DNA of 64,000 nt from Pteria penguin (Eukaryota; Mollusca; Bivalvia; Pterioida; Pteriidae): contig CM068583.1 of assembly GCA_035048485.1 (NCBI GenBank), forward strand, positions 49,132,790 through 49,196,789. Direction: 5' to 3'. A program made the translations under genes and the position numbers. The notes under the pieces were generated by a model. It ran no database searches. It had not been told where the DNA came from and was given only the letters and a program-made list of their open reading frames with translations. Each line of letters opens with the position of its first letter. The first letter of the stretch is position 1. Below are positions 62,101 to 64,000 of this stretch, one piece after another.

Positions 62101-62782
62101 GGTTTGATTTAAAAAATGTGTGGGAAAAAGTATTGAGTGATGAAGTATACAAATTCACTGAAAATGACAAAGGGAACATAACATTTGATACAGATAAAAT
62201 TTAATTCTATGACATATTTCTTTAAAGCTATACCGAAACAGAAATGTATACACACTAGCATTCTTACATCAATGATAATAATATGTAAAATGTCTGATTT
62301 GAAGTACACGATTTGAAAGTTACTATCTATAAAGATTGAAAGAGAGGAAACTTACGATGGATTTTATGAATAGAATCTACCCTACATTATAACTGCTGCC
62401 TACTGTTAAATGAAATGAACAGGTACATAACAAGGTCTACATGCACGTATGATGTGTACACACAATTAAAATATATACAAGGGGAGGTCAAAACATTCAC
62501 TGAACAAGGTATTCAGCTGACAGCAACAATTTTCAATAATTTTGACAAATTAAGTGTACTTGTCACAACATATTTGTATGATCTTAAGAGACATAGTACT
62601 AGAACTCCACTCAAAGTCAGGATCAAATGCTAAAGAAATTCTCTAGCAACTGGTTGAGGCACTTGTATAGTGTGATAACAGTCCTGATAATTCAAAGATT
62701 GGTCAACTGAATTTAAATATGGGTGTAGCTCACTGGAATATGACCCACAATTAGGTTGGTCTGCTGATGAAAATCATATAGG

Positions 62783-63115
62783 AAATAAGCACTTTTGTGG
62801 AGACCCTAACTTTAAATGATAGAATTAAGGCTGATGAGAGATGCGGAGAGTGAGATGATGGAAGAATTTGATGCATACTCCATGAACATCTTTGGATGTC
62901 AAAGTCATTTCCTTTCCAAGATGAGTTCAAAAGATTTTTTAATGTTTTGATTTTTTAAATAAGCACTTTTGTGGAGACCCTAACTTTAAATGATAGAATT
63001 AAGGCTGATGAGAGATGCGGAGAGTGAGATGATGGAAGAATTTGATGCATACTCCATGAACATCTTTGGATGTCAAAGTCATTTCCAAGATGAGTTCAAA
63101 AAATTTTTTAATGTT
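62783..63115 (+). repeat. 174-bp tandem duplication
   Basis: AAATAAGCACTTTTGTGGAG ... TTTTTTAATGTT occurs at 62783-62956 and 62957-63115, nearly identical except for a 5-bp TTTCC difference and end effects. A recent local duplication. Confidence 0.92.
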
Positions 63116-64000
63116 CAGGATCACTTCCAAAAGCTTTAACTAAGTTGGCTTTTATGCTGGCACTGACAACCCATGGACCCTCTATGCTTGCTTATGGCTG
63201 GAACTGAAATGGGGATTCATCATTTGGACCCCGAGGTAAAAAAGAAATTGATGCAATGGAAGCATTTTAGATTAACTTTGCCAAAGTAATTCTTAACTCA
63301 ACCATTAATTGGCAAAGTATTGATCACTGTATTCTAAGGTTCTACTAATTGATTACAACCTGCTGGAACCTCTTTCACTGGAGCTTACCATACAGTTCCA
63401 ATAAAGCAGCTTAGAGTTCTTTTTTTTAAAGAAAAATGGAAGGGAAAGTGGAGCAAAGCTGCACTGCTTTTTCACAACTATGCTCTTTTGCTTAATTCAT
63501 ATTCTGCATAAGTCCCTATTTGCAAATGCAAGTTCAAACAATTTACTTACCTATCCTTCAGTCTAGACTTGATTCTAGTGATTATTACCTCAGTACCTGT
63601 TTAGAAATCTGAAATTCCATGGAACCAGATTTCCTAACAGCAACGAACTAAGCAGTGTCCTCGAAGCATGGTTTTAGGACCAAACAGAAAATGTCTATTT
63701 AGAGGTATAGACAGTCTGAAGAAACAGTGAGCTAAGTGCATGGAGACAAATGGGGATTATATTGTAAAATGACAGCACAATGCATGGTCTGCAGCTGAGC
63801 CTGCTGTAATGTTTTCCTTGTTCTATGAATTATTTGATCTCTCCTAATGTATAATAAATCTCTGTAAAATTATTTCTATGCAAAAAAGAAAGAAAAAGAA
63901 AAGTAACATGCATAAAAAAGATGTACACAACTTTAACAGAAAAAATAAGAATGGAAAGTTAAGGATTATTTTGAAGAAATATCGATGGTTGCTTAAAAAA
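63116..64000. other. no confident gene; possible decayed element
   Basis: Short protein-like stretches on the plus strand with stops (around 63150-63300) suggest an old mobile-element ORF, but no domain can be named. The missing SPEF1 5' exons were searched for here by motif (the GV(L/M)VAEV block and an ..AACAG donor end) and not found. Confidence 0.35.

Overview
This is an AT-rich, intron-rich eukaryotic window. The repeats suggest a bivalve mollusc: tRNA-derived SINEs beginning with tandem GGTT, a SINE with a MetaSINE-type core, 'GACCTTTGACCTT' tandem-repeat elements and many short foldback elements. I cannot name the species. Almost none of the simple long ORFs are genes. The real genes had to be assembled from short exons using splice sites and codon phase.

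Layout. (1) 1-16.3 kb, minus strand: a complete ten-exon coding region for protrudin (ZFYVE27), 335 aa, with two hydrophobic membrane regions and a C-terminal FYVE zinc finger with all eight cysteines. (2) 16.4-25.9 kb: no confident gene. It holds a decayed non-LTR retrotransposon tail (18.6-19.2 kb), foldback elements and one unassigned exon-like ORF (21.7-22.1 kb, minus). (3) 25.9-27.7 kb, plus strand: a small TATA-containing gene for an acidic protein I do not recognise, with two alternative last exons. (4) 28-33.8 kb: repeats and SINE pieces only. (5) 33.85-58.35 kb, minus strand: SPEF1 (CLAMP), the microtubule-bundling protein of motile cilia. Its CH-domain 5' exons lie beyond the window. 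Its terminal coiled-coil exon is present in three diverged, phase-matched copies: two adjacent (45.07-45.44 kb) and one 11 kb away (33.85-33.96 kb). The distant copy may instead form a new small gene with a start-containing exon at 35.6-35.75 kb. (6) 58.9-60.7 kb: a 1.8 kb minisatellite of 15-bp units with a roughly 850-bp higher-order period, inside the SPEF1 transcription unit. (7) 61.4-64 kb: decayed repeats and a local tandem duplication.

Both recognised genes act on membranes and microtubules: protrudin in ER shaping and kinesin-linked transport, SPEF1 in axonemal microtubules. Nothing in the sequence shows that they work together. The most unusual features are the triplicated SPEF1 terminal exon, nuclear-receptor-like sites repeated in a SPEF1 intron, and the density of near-perfect foldback elements.
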